From NCBI RefSeq assembly GCF_900496995.4, contig NW_024470382.1, forward strand, positions 620,001 to 684,000: a DNA stretch of 64,000 nucleotides, given 5' to 3'. This document shows positions 31,946-43,659 of this stretch, piece by piece. The position numbers were made by a program, and so were the translations under genes. Origin of the DNA: Aquila chrysaetos chrysaetos. Taxonomy: Eukaryota > Chordata > Aves > Accipitriformes > Accipitridae. Within the stretch, counting starts at the first letter, position 1, and every line of letters begins with the position of its first letter. Below the pieces are notes generated by a model. It searched no databases. It saw only the letters and a list, made by a program, of their open reading frames with translations, and was not told the DNA's origin.

Positions 31946-32900
31946 AAACCTGGTGCTAAAAAGGCACCCACAAACATTTTTCAGAGGTCCAGGGTGAGAG
32001 AGCAGTTGGGTGGGGGCCTGGCAGCCAGCCAAGGTCAACCCAGCACAGTTGCTGAAGGTGTTTCTTTGGTAGTGCTAGTTCAGAGTCAGCCCGTGGCTCT
32101 ATCTTGGGGGCAGATAAGATTCTTTGGAAATGAACCCTGTGAGAGACCAGGTGCTTTGCCACACGAGTGTCACGGACACAGTCCTGTACCCGGGCAGAGT
32201 GGAAAAGACACCCTCAGCAACCCGAACGTGCCAGCCAAAGCTGTGAGCAGGCACACTGACAGCCCTGGGCAGGTTTTTATTCATCCAGCCCATGCAGCTG
32301 CAGGAAGAGGTGGGAGCTCTGTCAGCAAACAGCCCTGCGCCAGCAGCGTGTGGGGAGCTCCAGTGACTGCCGGCTACAGGAGGTACCCGGGCTGTGGCGG
32401 CCATGGTGCTCGATGGCCTCAAGGGGACATGTTCCCGTGCAGCCCCGTGTCACAAAGGCAGCTGCCCGGCGCTTGTGAGCACACCTGGCCAGGTCTTGGG
32501 ATCCTGAAAAGCAGGCCAGCAAAAGCTAGTTGGGCTGAGCTGGCCTTCGGGATAACTCAGCTCCTTCCTTTGCTACTTGTGTGCCTACATTTTTCCAACC
32601 ATTTATCATTTACTGCCCAATTCTCAACGTCCATCCTCTTTCAAAGGTAATTATGATTTGACTTTCAGGACAGATCATACAGTAGGTAGATACGAGATGA
32701 AAGTACAGGCTGGTCTGTGCCTTCCGAGCTGCAGGCTGAGCTATTACACCTTGATAGGCTGGCCAGAGATGGGCTATGGGTAGAGTTCCTGTTTGCTATT
32801 TCCTTACCATATCCTAGGATAGGGAAGTAGGGGGTGGCAGTGTAGTCTGAGGTGTTGGGCTCAGCCTAGAATGACAAGAAGCCTGCCCTGACTGAGGCGG
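31946..32900. other. No recognisable gene
   Basis: Mixed composition. A plus-strand frame of 261 codons (31,865-32,650) starts inside the tandem repeat and shows no domain. Confidence 0.5.
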
Positions 32901-32929
32901 TAGGAAGGGAGACAGGAAAGGAGCACGGC

Positions 32930-33362
32930 AAAGGCAGCCGTTAAAATAGCGGCCGAAAGCCGGTCGCTCCTGCATCCAAGGTGAGCAAGTGTGGGCTGGA
33001 GAGCCCGAGGGCTCTGCTGCTAAGGCTAGCCGCAGGTAAGCAGCAGGTCCTCTTCAGAGAAGGTGACAGGCAATGCAGTCTTTCAAAAGGGCCTTGGTAA
33101 TTGCCGTCAACTGGAGTCCAGTGACAGGGACAGTGGGGCCGTCAGCCTGCAGCTCGGCAGCGGTTACAAGTGCCACTGAAACGCTGTTGATGGCAGATGC
33201 TGTTCTGTGGGTTGCGTTTGGGGTTTTTTTTTAAGCATTTTGTTGAGCTACAATTATTTCTTTGTGATCAGGTGAGGGGATTGGCGCTGATCTTCTCTTT
33301 CTGGAGCACGTCCTGACCTCCTTTGTCATCCAAAGCTTTCCCCTCTGTTCCTGAGAGGAGGG
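32930..33362 (+). promoter_or_regulatory. Probable promoter and 5' UTR of the USP gene
   Basis: A CpG-rich stretch (ATAGCGGCCGAAAGCCGG, 32,946-32,963) is followed by a donor-like CCAAG/GTGAGC near 32,980. A pyrimidine tract with CAG at about 33,270 would open a second exon that carries the ATG at 33,363. Inferred from spacing only. Confidence 0.45.
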
Positions 33363-36300
33363 ATGGCCGCAATGGGGAACGACTCCCGTAAGTAACGGCT
33401 TCACCAGCAGGCTTGGGCTTTGTGAATCCCCAAAGGCAACGGACGTGGCTGGTGCTCCATCCCTGAATGTTGATGTGCTGACAACCTAGACTGAATTCTG
33501 GGGCATTTCCTGATAGCAGCCAGACTTAGCCAGGTGCTTCCGATTAGATGCAGGAAAACGCTCCTCTGTCACTCCTCTGCCACTAGTACAAGACTTTGAA
33601 AGATGACCTTGCTCGTAGAAAGACCTGACGTTGGTCGGGTTACCTTCTGTGCTAGATACTTGCTCGTTTTCATCAATTTACGATCAGGAACAGGGGAGAC
33701 TTGACCTGATAATCCAATTCAAGACTCGAGAGGGAAAGGAAGGTAGCCCGAGGCACAGAAATCGGAGTGGGGGCTTGTTAGACTTTTGGCAAAATAAGCA
33801 GGGGAACAGCCTATTTTCCAAAACTGTTTCTTGAGCAGTACATATCAATGGCAGCGTGAGGCTTCCCTCAGTGTTTCTGGGTTGGAGGTTAGAGCTGGTT
33901 GTCCTGGGTGCTCCTGTACAGAACTCGACTTTTCAAAATGCTTTTGTGCAACAAAATCATGTCACCTCTTTTCAAATGTCATTTCCCTGCAGTCATTGCC
34001 AAGGGAATGGCTCCACAACAAAGGATCCTCTTTCCCCCGGAGAAGATTTGCATGGATTGGCAGCGAAGACAGAGAGCTGGAGCGGGACTGCACAACCTGG
34101 GCAATACGTGCTTTGTCAACTCCGTCCTGCAGTGCCTGACGTACACAGCCCCTCTGGCCAACTACCTGCTCTCTCGTGAGCACAGCCATTCGTGTGAGTA
34201 CTTTTAGGAACATTTCCTTGTACATCTGTTGGGCACTTCCCCGGGATTCCCAGAATCTGGAATTTGATTGAGGAGAAAAGCAGCCCTTCTTTGTCAGCCC
34301 CACGAGGAGTTGTTCTTTGATCGCTCAAGCCTAGAAGCCGCTTGCTGTATCAAAGTGTGTTCATCTTCAGATAGGCACTTCTTTCTAGCCCCGGGTCTTG
34401 GTCCCTCTTCCTGCAAGTCAAACTCTCTTTGCTTATTGCACAGAAAACTTCTGTCAGTTAAGCATCCCTCTGAAGAAAGATTTCTATGCACTAAAACGTC
34501 CCGGGCTTGTCCTTGGGACGCTGGCACCTTGGGAGGAGTGGAGACTGTTCTTAAACTTCAGGATCTCCATGAGGTTTCCCATCGCTATGGCTATTTTGCT
34601 AACCTGAGGAACTTGCTTCCCTCCTTCCCTCTCTCCCTCTTCAGGTCGTCAGCAAGACTTCTGCATGATGTGCATAATGGAAGCGCACGTTAACAAGGTC
34701 CTGCATTCCTTAGTCAGTGCCATCCAGCCTAGGGCTGTCATCAACGTCCTCACACGTAAGTCATTTCGGGTGCTTTTACAGGTTTTCTCCCCTTCTTGTA
34801 GGAAAGAATTACTAACTTCTTCTTTCTTAGGAATAGGAGAACATTTCCAGCTTGGCAGGCAGGAAGATGCCCACGAGTTCCTCCGCTATACTGTCGATGC
34901 CATGCAGAGAGCTTGTCTGAGCGGAAGCAGCGAGTAAGCACAAGCAAATTACCTTTTCAATGTTCCCGAGCCCTTTGGACTCCTTGATGTACTCCCACCG
35001 AGGAAAACCTATGCCCAGGGCTTTCAGACAAAGCAACGCTCTTGGAGGAGATCACTCTCTGCCTTACCATTTATTTCCAGATTGGACATGTCTTCTCAAG
35101 CAACTACCATCATCCATCAAATATTTGGGGGCTTTCTGAGATCCAGAGGTACTTTTCCGCAACTATTGCTCAACTTGGAATTGTCTGTGCCCTTCTGTTG
35201 GCCTGTGATAAACAGCCGATCGTGTGACTGGCGTAGTAGGTATGAAGGACGGAAACTGGCACAGCCAGTGACTTCCCCTATCGCTGAGCATTTTGATTTG
35301 CCTTCCAGTCACGTGCTTGAGCTGCAAAGCAGTTTCCGATTCCTACGAGGCTTTCCTGGATGTCCCTTTGGATATAAAAGTAAGAGGGTTTATAGCTGTG
35401 TTTCAAGACATCCCAAGGCCCCTGCAGCTTTCTGGAATCCATGCATTTGACTTAAAAACTTATACTGTGAACACGAGAGAGCTTGGTGGAGGGTCGGAAG
35501 TGGAATGGGCTGTGTCCTTCTGGGGAGGCCATGGCAGTGGTCTCCTTGTAGGTGCTGGCTTTAAGCTGGACAAGCACAAATTATCCTCTCTGCACCCTTG
35601 ACGTACTCTCATCCTTCTTCCTTTTGCCCTCCCTCAGCACCCCATCTGGCTCCCAGGCTGATGGGTTGTATCGTTTTCATTATCGATGACCCTGCGGTGC
35701 CACAGGGAAGTAGCTCTTGATAGCCCCGGGAATCCCTCAGGAATTCAATTCCCTGAGGGAAATGTTCAGCATCACACTCTCTTTCTGCCTCCTTCTGGAC
35801 ACTGCTTGCGGGTTCACAGTGCGTGTCCTCAGCGTCAGCTCCCTGGGTCTTCTTGTCAACTCCTAGTAAGTGTTTGGGCAAGGGCATTGCCCGCGGCTCA
35901 CTGCTCTCCTTTCTCACTCCTCCAGGCAGCCTCTTCTGTCACTGCAGCTCTGGAGGACTTTGTGAAACCCGAGCAGCTGGATGGTGAAAACTGCTTTAAA
36001 TGTAGCAAGTAAGATGATGACTAGCGACACAGTATCACTAGGTCCTGCGGGGAAGGTGCTGCATGTCATTGAGCAGAAGTCATCGTTTCACATAGGCTTA
36101 ATGCACAATAATGAGACGCAGCTTTTTTTTATTATGGCCTTATGGTACTGAATAGCCTTAAAATAGTGTAAAGATGTGTGAGAGATGAAAGCTTGTCTGG
36201 TCTTCTTGGGGGAAAATTGGGTGCATTTCAGCACTTGGCTCTGTACTTGCTTTCAAGATGTGACAAGATGGTTGCTGCCTCCAAGAGGTTTACAGTCCAT

Positions 36301-39220
36301 TGCGCGCCCAAGGTTCTCACAGTGTGTCTGAAAAGGTTTGAAGATTGCACCGGCAGGAAGATCAGCAAGGTGTGTATGCCACTGGAGGGCAACTCTCTCT
36401 TCCCGGAGCAGGAGATTTCCCAAAGCAGTACGCTCTTTCACAAGCTGTTCGTGTTGGGTTTTTCGTGTTCCCTTCCGAGGAGAGGAGAGTTCCGGTGGGA
36501 AGACAAGCATGGACTCTGCTCCGACAGAGCTGCTTTGGCTGGGAACAGTTTCCTGCCAGCCAAACCATGCCATGTTGAAGGCTATTTCGTGTAGTACTTC
36601 AGGATCATTTCTGAGCCCTCCTGGTCTCCCTGTAGGTTGTGGAGTATCCCGAGTACTTGGATCTTCGGCCATACATGTCCCAGACAGCTGGAGAACTGCT
36701 CCTCTACACCTTATATGCTGTCCTGGTGCATCATGGTGACAGCTCTCATGCAGGACACTATTTGTGCTACACAAAGGTAAAGAGCAACTTCCTTCCTAGC
36801 AGGGAAAAAACGTGTGCTGGGGAAGACAAACCTTCCCGGCAGTGTAACTGGTGGCCAACATTTGGAGGGAGAAGGTCTCCTTAGGGGCTGGGTTGGATTT
36901 GTGTTGGCATACTCTTGGCTCTAGTTTTCCGCCTGTGTTTTTGTAGAGAAACCATGCGGTTCATCTCCAGAGACTGATGCCTTTCTTTGCAGGCCAGCAA
37001 TGGGCTGTGGTACAAGATGAACGATATGGCTGTGGATGGTTGTGGCATCGAGACAGTTCTCAGGCAGCAAGCCTATTTACTGTTTTATGTCAGGTGATGA
37101 CAAGTATTAAAATGTGTTCAGAATACATGTTTCCTTTTCCTGGCTTTGCTATTTTTCTTCTCCTCCTGCATGTTTCTCTTCCTGTCACAGGAGACAATTA
37201 TTGCCTGCATCCTTCAGTGCTGTGGAATCTGAACTACCCCACGTCAGTCCTTATCGTCCCTTGCTGGGCTTTAGGCTGCTGCCCTGGTGTAAAGTGCTAC
37301 TTGTCTGCTCTCTGAAGCTGGCTAATGTAGAGAAGAGTACTTACAGGGGGCCTCCAGGAAAGATGGGGAGGGACTCTCTATCAGGGAGTGTAGTGATAGG
37401 ACGAGGGGTAACAGTTTTAAAGTGAAAGGGGGAAGATTTAGATTAGATATTAGGAAGAAATTCTTCACGGTGAGGGTGGCGAAACACTGGGAGAGTTTTC
37501 CCAGAGGGGTGGCGGATGCCCCCTCCCTGGAGGTGTTCAAGGCCAGGTTGGATGGGGCTTTGAGCAACCTGGTCTAGTGGAAGGTGTCCCTGCCCATGGC
37601 AGGGGGCTTGGAACTAGATGATCTTTAAGGTCCCTTCCAAGCCACACCATTCGATGATTCCATGATTCTATGAAATGGAGGCCGTAGGGATGATAAAGAC
37701 GAGGGACTTGCTCTGACAGGGGCAGACCTGGTGGGTAGACCCCAGTCAATTTTCCCATTTGTAGTCTTGGTTACGTCTTCTGTCTGTTGTAGAAACCGCT
37801 CCAAGAAAATGACTGAACCCCAGAGAAAGCTGCAACAACAGCCCTAAATGCAGATCACTCTTTTTTTTTTTCTCCAGGCGCTCTGATTTGAAAACGGGAG
37901 AAAGGGTGCCTTCCTCACTGGCACCAGCATATGCCTGTTCCTCCCTCAGTCAATGGGGGGCCGACAGCAAGCAGGAGGATTCTGTGGGACCACAGGGTCT
38001 GCCTCCTAGGACTAAGGTAACCTGGGGAGGTGGGTCAGGGCACCAGATGGACAGCAGATTTCTTTCTGGGCTCTTGGCATTGCTCTCTTCTCCCACCCAC
38101 GCTGCAGCTTTCTTCACAGCCGCAACGCTGCTCCCTCTCAAAGCGTCCCACCTCGATCCACCCCATTTGTCCGCCTTTGGCCCTTCTGCCTTTGCAGCCC
38201 TCCAGGAGAGCCTTTGGGAGGCCCTCAGCTGTCCCCTCGCACAGCTTCTGGGGTTTCCCCACTGTTCAGGTCCTTTCAGGAGGAAAGGGCAGGACCTTTG
38301 CACAGCTCTCTTTGCAGGACATGGCGGTGGGCATGGAGGACTCTCCAGAGGACAGCAGCTCCTCTGCACCAGCCAGCACCAGCCAGCTAACCCGGGCAGG
38401 TGCACGGGAGGCATCTGCAGGCTGGCCGGGCAGGCTCAGCATCGCCTCCTCCGTGGGCTCCTGCTTGCATCGCTTCTTCTGCGGCTGCCTAAGGCTGGTG
38501 TCCAGAAGGAAAGCTGCGTGCCCGGTCCGCTCTCCACCGTCTGCCCCCCTGCACGCTGTGCAAGAAGACAGCAACAAAGAGGAGCACGGATTCAGCCCTT
38601 CTTCCCGCTGCCAGAGGAGCGGTGCCAGGGAGAGGGCCCGGAGCAGATCCCCGCAGTGGGGAAGGGATGTCCGCAGCTGGTTGGTGGACACCACAGACTA
38701 CGACCACTCAACAGGGAGGAGGAGGAGGAGGAGAACTAGTCCTCCAAGTCGTGATCACGCTCCCAGGGATGCTGCTGCTCCAGGGCCCTCCAACGGCACC
38801 TCCCAGTCAGCTCCTGCACCCAGCGCTGCTCAGGAGCAAACCCTGCCAATGCAGAAGCAGAGCAGATCCCTGCGGCAGGGCTACGCTCTCTGCAGCCGGC
38901 TTTTGGAGACCACAGACTGCCAGCGCTCAGCGAGGAGGAAGGGGAGGTGGAGAGCAAGTCCTCCACGTCATGACAGAGCCCCAAGGGATGATGCGGCTGC
39001 AGGGCCCTCCAATGCCAGCTCCAAGCGGGCTCCCACACCCAGGGCTGCTCGGGAGCACGCTCAGCTGTGGCAGAGGGAGCGGAGCAGATCCCCACATCGG
39101 GGCTATGACCCCTGCAGCCGGTTTGTGGACACCACCGAGTGTGACCCCTCAGCAGGGAGGAGGAGGGCTTCAGCACCCCGGAGATGCACATCAGGCAATC
39201 ACTTGGGGCTGAGATGGTGA
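33363..39220 (+). CDS. USP36/USP42-family ubiquitin-specific protease, 12 exons, intact
   Basis: Exons: 33,363-33,387; 33,993-34,193; 34,645-34,755; 34,831-34,933; 35,081-35,148; 35,309-35,379; 35,926-36,008; 36,258-36,369; 36,636-36,776; 36,993-37,093; 37,878-38,016; 38,318-39,220. All junctions are GT-AG, all phases agree, giving 685 codons with no stop. It removes ubiquitin by cysteine proteolysis. The Cys box ([18 protein letters not shown]), zinc ribbon ([22 protein letters not shown]), His box ([11 protein letters not shown]) and Asp (WYKMND) are present. It lacks the long linkers of human USP36/42. The tail (from residue 386) is Ser/Arg-rich with three units of about 75 residues containing RSRSP/RSL and DTT(D/E). 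Intron 10 holds a CR1 3' end. It may be a lineage-specific paralogue like the multicopy USP17 genes. Confidence 0.93.
37330..37672 (+). mobile_element. CR1 LINE 3' end in USP intron 10
   Basis: Matches the CR1 3' region: GATTAGATATTAGGAAGAAA, TTCTTCACGGTGAGGGTGG, TTCAAGGCCAGGTTGGATGG, ending with the 3' repeats ATTCCATGATTCTATGA. 5'-truncated, the usual CR1 outcome. Confidence 0.95.
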
Positions 39221-39759
39221 CAGGGGCAGATTGTCGACCTGGATGAGGGAGGAGCATGGCATCTGACTGCTGCAGTGGCGGAAAGGAAGAGGAATCCAGG
39301 AATTGAGGAAGCATCAAAACTTCCCCCAGCAGGGACCAAGCTGCACAAAGGGCACCAGCAGCCCACCCTGTCCCTCCTCCCAGTGCTGCCCCTGGCCAGG
39401 AAGAGCTCAGAGAGACCTTCCAGAGACTCGGACAGCTCTGCCGGCTGGCCTGCCTGCCCACAGGTCCCTCGAGGAAGAGCTTTAATCCGTGTTCAGCTTT
39501 TGGGATTGCCTTGCAGAAACAACACTCGTTTGGACCCAGCAGGCAGAAAAGCCAAAGCCAGAATTAAAAACACTCGTTGGCCTTGCCTGTGGAATTTATG
39601 GGGTGTTTCTTTCTCTGTAGGTTTTGCGGCAATTTGTGGAAATACCCAGTCCGAGAAGTTTACATTGTGGGATTTTGAAAGCAGTGTGTTTGCATGTGCC
39701 CATCTTGCAATCTCTTCTTTTTAAAGCTGGAGTTAAAGTCACTCGAATGGAAGTGGGCT

Positions 39760-40270
39760 GGATGAGCCGACAGCGAGCGGGACTGCAACGGGCTGAACGG
39801 CCGGGCCCTGAGGGTGCTGCTCAGTGGCACCAAGTCTAGTGTGAGGCCAGGAGCTAGCGGCGCCTCCCGGGGGTCAGTACCGGGTCCGATCCTGTTTAAC
39901 ATCTTCCTTAACTAATGGTCTGGGTGATGGGCAGAGTGCACCCTCAGCAAGTTGGCAGATGACACCAGGCTGGGAGGAGAGGCGCTTCAGCCAGGGGGTC
40001 GTGCTGCCATCCCGAGGGGCCTGGGCAGGCTGGACAGATGGGCTGACAGGGACCTCACGCAGTTCAGCAAGGGGGAATGCAAAGGGTGCTGTGCAGGTGA
40101 CAAGCAGCAGCACAAGCTGCCCAGGGAGCCTGTGGAGTCTCCATCCTTGGAGATGTTCCACAGCCCTCTGGACATGGTCATGGCCAACCGGCTGCAGGCA
40201 GCCCTGCTTGAGCAGGGGGCTGGGACCAGGTGACTTCACCCTCCAGGTGACCTCCTGGCCAGCCTCAAGT
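39760..40270 (+). mobile_element. CR1 LINE reverse-transcriptase fragment
   Basis: Degenerate reading frames give FNIFL, then LSKLADDTRLGGEALQ, then [11 protein letters not shown]-like (GRLDRWADRDLTQFSKGEC) and SLEMFHSPLDMV, the CR1 RT core and C-terminal part. Several frame changes. The inverted duplicate at 15,311 ends inside this element. Confidence 0.85.
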
Positions 40271-40379
40271 AGCCTGTGTTTCCGTGAAATGGGCGCCTAG
40301 AAGAGGATCCAGCCACCACCGCTGTCACCCTCAGGTGGCCATCGACAGCCCCACCAGGAGCTGTCCCACCACATCATCC

Positions 40380-40650
40380 CAAGTAGGTGACCGGTCAGGA
40401 GCAGGCCCCTGGCTTCTGATGTCATAGGTGGCTGAGTAGGTGACTCGGCAGGAAGATGCACCTGGCTTGTTCAGGTGCTTGTGATGTCACTGGTGGCTGA
40501 GTAGTTGATTGGGTATGAATGGACACCTGGCTTGTGTAGGTGCTTGTGATGTCACATGTTCCTAAGTAGGTGATAAGACAGGATCAGCGAACTGGGTCGT
40601 GCAGCTGCTGGTGAGGTCATACGTGCCTGAGTCGGTGATAGGGCAGTAGC
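40380..40650. repeat. About 70-85 bp tandem repeat (4 units)
   Basis: Units share GGTGCTTGTGATGTCA, GGTGGCTGAGTAGGTGA and CACCTGGCTTGT. Each contains a TGATGTCA or TGAGGTCA half-palindrome. Confidence 0.8.
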
Positions 40651-42290
40651 TGGCCAAAATCTCATTTTTACTTTCCAAAGTCCTAGTTTTGGCACCCAAA
40701 GCCTCTTTTTAGGCTTCAAAGCCTCAGATTTAGGGTCCAAAAGCTCAGGTTTAGTGGCAAAGTTGTATGTTTAGAGTCCAAAGCTGCATTTTTATCTCCA
40801 AAGCCTCATTTTCAGGGTCCAGTATGTGGTTTGGAGGGTCCAAGTCACATCTTGAGTGTCCAAATGCTCATTTTTATGGTCCAAACCCCTCTTGAAGAGC
40901 TCAAAGCCTCCTTTTTAGGTCCAAAGCTTTGATTCTAGGGTCGAAAGCCTCATTTTTATGGTCCAAACCCTCACTTTTAGGGCAGAAAGCCTCTTTGTAG
41001 GGTCCAAAGCTACATTTATAGTCGTCAAACCTCATTTTCACTTTCCAAAGCCACATTTTTGTGTCCAAAGCCTCATCTCCAGGCTCCAAAGGCTCAGTTT
41101 GAGGATCCAGGTAGTCATTTTTAGGGTCCAAGCCACATCTTGAGTGTCCAAACCCTCATTTTTACGGTTAGTACCCCTCTTTTAGCTCCCAAAGCCTTAA
41201 GTTTAGAGTCCAAAGCTTTGATTCTAGGGTTGAAAGCTTCGTTTTTATGGTCCAAACCCCCATTTACAAGTTCCAAGCCCTGCTTGTACACTCCAAAAGC
41301 TCATTTTAAGGACCCAAAGCATCATGTTTAAGGCCCAAAGTCTGATTTTGAATGTCCAAAGCCTCATTTATAGAGTCCAAAGCCTTATTTATAGGGTCCA
41401 AAGGCTCAGTTTCAGGAACCATAGCCTTATTTTTAGGATCCACTCTGCAAGTTGGAGGGCCCAAAGCCTTATTTTAGGGTTGAAACTCGTCATTTAGGGC
41501 ACAAAGCCTCATTTGTTATAAGTCCAAAGGCTCATTTTGAGGGTCCAGAGATCGATTTTTAGGGTGCAAAGCCTTATTTTTTGGTACCAAAGCATGATTT
41601 GAGGGCACCAAACCTAACTTCAGGGTTCAAAACCTCATTTGCATTTCCAAAGCCCCATTTTTAGGGCCCCAAGACTCATTCTTAAGGCCAAACCCCTCAT
41701 TTCAAGGGTCTAAACTCACATTTTGAGGGTCCAAACTCTCATTTATACAGCCGAATCCCCTCTTTTACAGCTCTAAGCCTCCACTGGAGTGCCCAAAGCC
41801 CTGTATTTGGGATCAAAGCTTCATTTCTGGGGACTATAGGGGAACCAAGAGGTTCCCCTCCTTTTCAGGGTCCAAAGCATCATTTGTAGCACCTAGCCCA
41901 TCATTTTTAGTGCCCAGAGGCTCATTTTGAGGGCCCAAAGCCTCATTTGTCTTGTCCAAACCCGTCTTTTATGACCCATAGCCTTTTCTCAGGGCACACA
42001 GTTTCATGTGGGGGGTCCCAACCTCCACTTTTGGAGCAGAAAGCCTATTTTTAGGGTCCAAAGCCTCATGTATAGTATACAAAGCCTCATTTTTCCTTTC
42101 CAAAGCCTCATTTTCAGGCTCCAGCTGCACATTTTGAGGGTCCAAGCTGCATCTTGAGTGTCCGAACCCTCATTTTTGTGGTCCAAACCCCTCTTCTAGG
42201 GCTCAAAGCTTCATTTTTAGGGTCCAAAGCTTCGATTCTAGCTTTGAAAGCCTCCATTTCAGGGTCCAAATCCTCCTTTTTATGGTCAGC
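40650..42290. repeat. TTTTTAGGGTCCAAAGCCTCA minisatellite
   Basis: About 1.6 kb of degenerate 27-33 bp units built on CCTCATTTTTAGGGTCCAAAG, more than 50 copies, AT-rich relative to the surroundings. No open frame of meaning. Confidence 0.9.
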
Positions 42291-43250
42291 CGTCCCATGC
42301 CCAGCTCCCTGCCTGCTGACACCACAGGCCTCCATGTGCCCCCATGCCCCGACACGAAGTTCAGCCCAGAACTGGTGAATTCCTGGGTTTGCTGCCATTA
42401 CGACCCAGACAATTGTGCTACTGCTCCATATTTATTGCTGTGCTCTTATTCAGCAATAAACGGTCAACCCCTGAAGCTGTCCATCGGGAGCGTCTCATCG
42501 CACCCCGCAGCCTGTACCCTGCTGGGGCCACCTCAACCTCTTGCAGGAGGATCGGGGCCATGCGCTTGCAGGGTGGGCGGACGGTTTCAGTTCCTCTGGG
42601 TCCTGGAGGGCACTGGGCTGGTCCCACAACAGCCGGCTGGGTGAGTAGGAAAGCCACTGGGGCCTTGCTGGGGGCGGGCGGGCCGGGTGGCTGGCCGGGC
42701 TGGCGCGGGCCTGTCCCTCGGTGCTCCATGGCAGGCGGGCCGGTTTTCCAGGCACAGGCGGTGGCTGTTGGCGTCGGGTCCGGCTCTCGGGGGTGCTTTG
42801 GTGGGAGGTCCAGTTGTCTGGGCGTGAGGGGTAGCTGCTGGTGTCCGGCCAGGCTTGCGAAGCTGCGGCGAGGCGCCTGTGGAGAGAAGAGGCTGCTGAG
42901 GCCCCAGTGCGGCTGTGGTGCCGGGCGGGTGCGAGGGTGCGGGGCAGCGCTGGGTGCACTGTGGGGTGCGGGCACCCGGCTGCACGTGGGAGCTGTGGGC
43001 ACGGAGAGCTCCGTGCAGAAAACGGGACGCCCCGCACCCCTCGGCTGGGGCTCTGCTCGCCTGCCCATGGCTTGTCTCCTCTCGGCCCTGACCATCCTGA
43101 CCGGCCGGCTCTACACGTGCCAGGAAGGAGACCTGACCCTGCAGACCGAGGGGACCAAAGCTGGGCATGGTAGGGAGATGGCACTCTTGCGGGTCTCACT
43201 TTCTATGGCCATGTCATCCCTTGCTGGTTTTACTTTCTGACCTTGCTCTG
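42291..43250. other. GC-rich stretch, unassigned
   Basis: Contains AATAAA (about 42,457) and CpG-rich sequence with frames open on both strands (plus 42,344-43,240; minus 43,199-42,495). Neither shows a domain; the mutual openness points to composition. A plus-strand MACLLSALTILTG start at about 43,068 looks like a signal peptide but has no support downstream. Confidence 0.4.
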
Positions 43251-43511
43251 CCTACGTCTGTCGCTGGGTCTGCTCTTGTCCAGGCAGGGTCACTTTTAAC
43301 TAACAATTCCCACAGGAAGAAGGCGTTTCAGAAAAGAATGCCCATCAATTGAGAGGTCAGTTGAAACATGATACAGTAGAAACCAACTCAGTCGAGCCTG
43401 GCCAGTAAATAACTCAGCACTCCAGAATACCTTACCTCTAAATGCTTCATGTCTAATACATCTCAGCCATCTAATACACAAGTTTGGCAAAAAACACTCC
43501 CAACAACTCAC

Positions 43512-43656
43512 CGTCTTCTCTTCCTCCACAGACGGACCACGCAACACAAGACCATGCCAAGCAGCACGGAGCCCAAGACCACCGTAGCACCTTCTATGCC
43601 GTACTTCTGGAAATCCTTAGCGTCTGCGGCATTTGCATTTCTCTTGCCATCCACAC
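43512..43656 (-). pseudogene. Transmembrane exon of a second copy of the membrane-protein gene
   Basis: 145 nt between an acceptor (TTTTTCCTCCAG) and a donor (GTGAGT). It enters in phase 1 and leaves in phase 2, exactly as the exon at 45,967-45,820 does. It encodes VDGKRNANAADAKDF, then GATVVLGSVLLGMVLCCVV, then RLWRKRRR. The upstream sequence (43,660-43,800) also aligns with that upstream of the other transmembrane exon, and the following 3' sequence (43,200-43,340) is a decayed match of the tail exon. No signal-peptide exon is seen for this copy. It could also serve as an alternative 3' end of the main gene. Confidence 0.6.
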
Positions 43657-43659
43657 CTG

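Noticed and set aside
37888-38739. 283-codon frame continuing past the USP exon 11 donor
   Set aside because: The first part is the real exon; the rest is intron 11 and an off-frame reading of exon 12. Splicing 38,016 to 38,318 gives the repeat-containing tail.
43068-43173. Plus-strand signal-peptide-like start (MACLLSALTILTG)
   Set aside because: No supporting exon downstream; it lies antisense to the decayed tail of the second membrane-protein copy.
42344-43240. 298-codon plus-strand and 234-codon minus-strand frames
   Set aside because: Mutually overlapping, GC-driven, no motif or splice support.
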